Source of the DNA: IDS-8 sp964607425 | GTDB lineage: Bacteria; Pseudomonadota; Gammaproteobacteria; Steroidobacterales; Woeseiaceae | DNA: 64,000 nt | NCBI GenBank assembly: GCA_964607425.1 | Contig: CAZSKQ010000007.1 | Span: 5,329 to 69,328 of the forward strand | Direction: 5' to 3' | Part shown: one piece after another, positions 61,020-64,000 of the stretch | Position numbering within the stretch: the first letter of the stretch is position 1 | How the letters are laid out: each line of letters opens with the position of its first letter | Notes under the pieces: model-generated | What the model saw: only the letters and a program-made list of their open reading frames with translations | What the model was told of the DNA's origin: nothing | The model's database searches: none | Translations under genes and position numbers: made by a program

Positions 61020-62171
61020 GTGCTTAAACTAATCAGAAGCGCCAGCCACGCGGGTGTGGCGCTCGTCCTGTTGGCTTCGATGATCGCCCTTGGCGCCTGC
61101 ACCGAGGGGGCCGGTAGCATGCCCCCCGAGCAGGCCGCCGCGGCGCCGTTGCTGCTTGCGCCCGAAGACCTCGTTACCGTGAGCGAGAGCCCGCTCGCGT
61201 CCGGTCCCTTGATCACAGGGTCCGTCGAAGCCGAGCGGCGCGCCGACCTGCGCGCGGAAGTGCCCGCCGTCGTGCTGGAGGTCCTGAAGGAGAATGGCGA
61301 CCCGGTCCGCCGCGGGGACCTGCTGGTGCGCCTCGACCCGGCGGCCATTCGCGACGCCCTGACGTCTGCCGAGGCGTCGGCGCGCGCCGCCGAGCTGGCC
61401 TACGAGCAAGCCGAACGCCAGTACCAGCGCATCCTCAAGCTGCGCGAGGAAAACATGGTTTCGGCGCAACAACTGGAAGACGCCGCGATCCAGCGCAACG
61501 GCACGCAGAGCGAAGCCGAGGCGGCCCGCACGCAGGTGGCGGCTGCCCGCCAGCAGCTGGAACGCACCGAGGTGCGCGCGCCCTTCGATGGCCTGGTGAG
61601 CAACCGCAAGGTCTCCGCCGGCGACACGGCCTCGGTGGGCAAGGAGCTCATGCAGGTGATGGATCCCGCCAGCATGCGCTTCGCCGGTCGCGTATCCGCC
61701 GACAACATCGGCGAGGTGGCCGCCGGCCAGAAGGTGCATTTCCGCGTCCAGGGTTTTGACGGAGCCGACTTTGCCGGCACCGTGGTACGCGTGAACCCTA
61801 CCGCCAAAGAGACGACGCGCCAGGTCGGGGTCCTGGTGAGCTTTGACGACCCCGGGCAGATGCCGAGGGTCGCGGGACTGTATGCCGAGGGCCGCATCGA
61901 AGCCCGCAGTACGGCGCGGCTTACGCTGCCGGCCGCCTCGATCATGCGCGATGGCGACCGCGCCTTCGCCTGGCGCTTCGAGGACGGCATCCTGCAGCAG
62001 GTGGCGCTCGATCTCGGCGCGCAAGACGAGCGTACCGGCCGCTATGCCATCGACGCCGGCCTGGCTGCAGGAGACACCGTGCTGCGCTACCCGGGCTCGA
62101 CCCTGAAGGACGGCCAGGCGGCGCAGCTCGCGGGCGGCGCGGAACCGGTGACGATTTCCGCGGAGAAGTAA
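61020..62171 (+). CDS. RND efflux periplasmic adaptor (membrane fusion lipoprotein)
   Basis: A 383-residue HlyD/AcrA-type adaptor. The GTG at 61020 follows GAGGGA and yields a textbook lipoprotein leader ending ALGAC (lipobox Cys about 27); an ATG at 60978 would add 14 residues ahead of it. Next come the biotinyl-lipoyl half (VKENGDPVRRGDLLVRLDP-like segment), a coiled-coil hairpin (about 105-170, SAEASARAAELAYEQAERQY), the second lipoyl half (TEVRAPFDGLVSNRKVSAGD) and the beta-barrel. It links the inner-membrane pump to an outer-membrane channel. The pump gene starts three bases after the stop. Confidence 0.95.
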   Translation: MLKLIRSASHAGVALVLLASMIALGACTEGAGSMPPEQAAAAPLLLAPEDLVTVSESPLASGPLITGSVEAERRADLRAEVPAVVLEVLKENGDPVRRGDLLVRLDPAAIRDALTSAEASARAAELAYEQAERQYQRILKLREENMVSAQQLEDAAIQRNGTQSEAEAARTQVAAARQQLERTEVRAPFDGLVSNRKVSAGDTASVGKELMQVMDPASMRFAGRVSADNIGEVAAGQKVHFRVQGFDGADFAGTVVRVNPTAKETTRQVGVLVSFDDPGQMPRVAGLYAEGRIEARSTARLTLPAASIMRDGDRAFAWRFEDGILQQVALDLGAQDERTGRYAIDAGLAAGDTVLRYPGSTLKDGQAAQLAGGAEPVTISAEK

Positions 62172-62174
62172 GTC

Positions 62175-64000
62175 ATGCTGCTCTCCGATTTCAGTATCAG
62201 GCAACCGGTGACCACCGTTGCCATGATCATCGTGCTCATGTGCCTGGGGCTCCTGGCGCTGAAGAATCTGCGCGTCAACCAGATCCCGGACGTCGAGCAG
62301 CCGGTGATGGTGGTCAACTTCCCCTACCCGGGCGCATCGCCGGAAACCGTCGAGCGCGAGATCGTCAATCGGGTCGAGAAGGCGCTGCAGAGCATTCCGC
62401 AGGTCTACGAGATTCGCTCGACTTCCTACGAGGGCAACGCGCGCATCGTCATCATCTTCGACTTCAAGAAGGAGATGCCGGCGGCCGCTGACGAGATCCG
62501 CAACGCCATCGCCTCGGTACGCTACAAGCTGCCGGTCGAGATGCGCGAGCCCGTGCTGTACCGCTTCGATCCCGCAGCCCAGCCGATCATGAACCTGGCG
62601 CTTTCGTCGGATGAGCAGACGCACGCCGAGATCTCGCGGCTGGCCGAGGACGTGCTTGCCGATCGCCTGCGCGGCCTCGACGGCGTCGCGGTGGTGGAGG
62701 TCGAGGGTGCGCTGCGCCGCGAGCTGTCGGTCCTGCTGCACGCCGACAAGCTGCGCGAGTTCAACGTCTCGGTCGGCGAGGTGGTCGAGGCACTGCGGGC
62801 GCAGAACACCACGGCGCCGGTGGGTCGGGTCACGGGACCCCTCGAGGAACAGAACATCCGCCTGGTCGGCCGCATCGAGTCTCCGGTCGAATTCAACGAC
62901 GTGGTGGTCAAGCGCGTGGACGGCGAGATCGTGCGGCTCGGCCATGTCGCCACCGTCGAGGACGGGTTCGCCGAGCCCGAGAGCTACAGCCTGCGCAACG
63001 CGCATGCGAACGTGGGCCTGTCGGTGGTGCGCTCGCGCGAATCCAGCACGGTGAAGGTCGCGGAACTCGTGCGCGACGAAGTGGCGGAAATCAACAAGAC
63101 CCTGCCCGAGGGCACCCGGCTCGAGGTGACCTATGACGGCGGCGAGGACGCCGCCAATTCGCTCTCCAACGTCATCCATGCGCTGATCTTCGGCGCCGGC
63201 CTCACCATTTTCGTGGTGTACGCCTTTCTCAATTCCTGGCGCTCCACCCTGATCACGAGCCTGTCTTTGCCGACGTCCGCGATTGCCGCGTTCATCGCCA
63301 TCTGGCTGTGCGGCTTCACCCTGAACTTCATGACGCTTTTGGGCCTTTCGCTCGCGATCGGCGTGCTGATCGACGATGCCATCGTGGTCCGGGAGAACAT
63401 CGTTCGTCACATGGAGCGCGGGATGGACAGGGTTACCGCTGCGCGCAAGGGCACGGCAGAGATCGGGCTCGCGGTCACTGCCACCACCCTGTCCATCGTC
63501 GCGGTGTTCGTCCCGGTGGCCTTCATGGGGGGCGGCGCCGGCGAGTGGTTCCGCCCGTTTGCCCTGACCGTGGCGGCCTCGGTGCTGGTCAGCCTGCTCG
63601 TTGCCTTCACGCTCGATCCGATGCTATCGGCCTACTGGGGCGATCCGCCCGGCTACCGGCAGCGCGAGCAGCGGGGCCTCGGCAGGTATATCCAAAGCTT
63701 CAATGACTGGTTCGATCGCCAGGCGGACCGCTACGGCAGCGTCATCTCCTGGGCACTGCACCATCGCAAGTGGATGGCCGCGATTTCGGTTGTCGCGCTG
63801 GTTGCCGCGCTGGTACTGCAAGGCACCTTCGGGGGCAGTGAATTCCTGCCGAAGGCCGACTACGGCACGATCGCGGTCGAGATCCGCACCCCCTCGAGCA
63901 CCAGCCTCGAGTACGCGCGCGACAAGGCGGAGCAGGCCGCGGCGCTCGCACGCTCGATCCCGGAAACGAAGGCGACCGACACGCGTGCGTTCGACGGCGG
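62175..64000 (+). CDS. RND efflux pump permease, HAE1/AcrB type (3' end outside window)
   Basis: At least 608 residues in frame, cut by the window end. It starts MLLSDFSIRQPVTTVAMIIV, the usual TM1 opening. The porter domain includes NFPYPGASPETVE. TM2-TM6 follow from about residue 335. The proton-relay pair Asp400-Asp401 in GVLIDDAIVVREN matches Asp407/Asp408 of AcrB. A second loop begins after TM7 (FLPKADYGTIAVEIRTP). It is driven by the proton gradient and expels drugs or other hydrophobic compounds; the substrate is unknown. It forms an operon with the adaptor three bases upstream. Confidence 0.96.
   Translation, partial: MLLSDFSIRQPVTTVAMIIVLMCLGLLALKNLRVNQIPDVEQPVMVVNFPYPGASPETVEREIVNRVEKALQSIPQVYEIRSTSYEGNARIVIIFDFKKEMPAAADEIRNAIASVRYKLPVEMREPVLYRFDPAAQPIMNLALSSDEQTHAEISRLAEDVLADRLRGLDGVAVVEVEGALRRELSVLLHADKLREFNVSVGEVVEALRAQNTTAPVGRVTGPLEEQNIRLVGRIESPVEFNDVVVKRVDGEIVRLGHVATVEDGFAEPESYSLRNAHANVGLSVVRSRESSTVKVAELVRDEVAEINKTLPEGTRLEVTYDGGEDAANSLSNVIHALIFGAGLTIFVVYAFLNSWRSTLITSLSLPTSAIAAFIAIWLCGFTLNFMTLLGLSLAIGVLIDDAIVVRENIVRHMERGMDRVTAARKGTAEIGLAVTATTLSIVAVFVPVAFMGGGAGEWFRPFALTVAASVLVSLLVAFTLDPMLSAYWGDPPGYRQREQRGLGRYIQSFNDWFDRQADRYGSVISWALHHRKWMAAISVVALVAALVLQGTFGGSEFLPKADYGTIAVEIRTPSSTSLEYARDKAEQAAALARSIPETKATDTRAFDG

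Noticed and set aside
61029..63410. 793-codon minus-strand open frame opposite the RND adaptor and pump
   Set aside because: Spans two well-defined plus-strand genes and is rich in His/Arg/Asp; no recognisable protein.

Overview
The window is 64 kb of GC-rich DNA from a Gram-negative bacterium. I infer Gammaproteobacteria of a Steroidobacter/Woeseia/Xanthomonadales-like kind, from the dense TonB-dependent receptors (TBDRs), secreted hydrolases, a TPR-sulfotransferase, a LonA protease, an RND pump and REP-like palindromes with a GTAGGAG head. No rRNA, tRNA, CRISPR array, transposase or phage module was seen. It is a draft scaffold with four 100-N gaps. One gap (10278-10377) is artificial because its two flanks are the same 55 bases.

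Left part (1-26 kb), mainly housekeeping and stress: end of an outer-membrane barrel gene; PEP-mutase/isocitrate-lyase-like enzyme; O-methyltransferase; small basic protein; EamA transporter; TraB-like secreted protein; Hsp20-lon overlapping pair; AhpD-like protein and a cysteine synthase-glutaredoxin fusion (one minus operon); a SARP/BTAD-type activator fused to an alpha/beta-hydrolase, followed by OsmC and a flavin monooxygenase; CocE-type hydrolase; TPR-sulfotransferase plus its TBDR; a giant Calx-beta/thrombospondin-3 surface protein with a C-terminal anchor; YihY; Lrp.

Middle part (26-54 kb), the most unusual region: four paralogous TBDRs of about 980 residues, interleaved with exported enzymes. 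These are a metallo-beta-lactamase-fold protein, an M14 carboxypeptidase-like protein lacking two zinc ligands, a lipoprotein of the HpcH/HpaI aldolase fold, a single amidase and a 1060-residue protein made of two complete amidases in tandem. Upstream in the same direction lie a DUF1592/DUF1588-type lipoprotein with a CxxCH motif, a DUF1552 protein, a secreted-repeat (COG4315) protein and an exported protein of unknown function. Nine minus-strand genes from 53.8 to 34.0 kb follow a strong sigma-70-like promoter at 53880-53907. I read this as a candidate uptake-and-processing locus for an amide- or peptide-containing substrate; the substrate is unknown.

Right part (54-64 kb): S46 dipeptidyl-peptidase, a FolD homologue with altered catalytic residues, class I fructose-bisphosphate aldolase with a clear terminator, a YfaZ-like outer-membrane protein, a class III aminotransferase, and an RND efflux adaptor and pump, the pump being cut by the window end.
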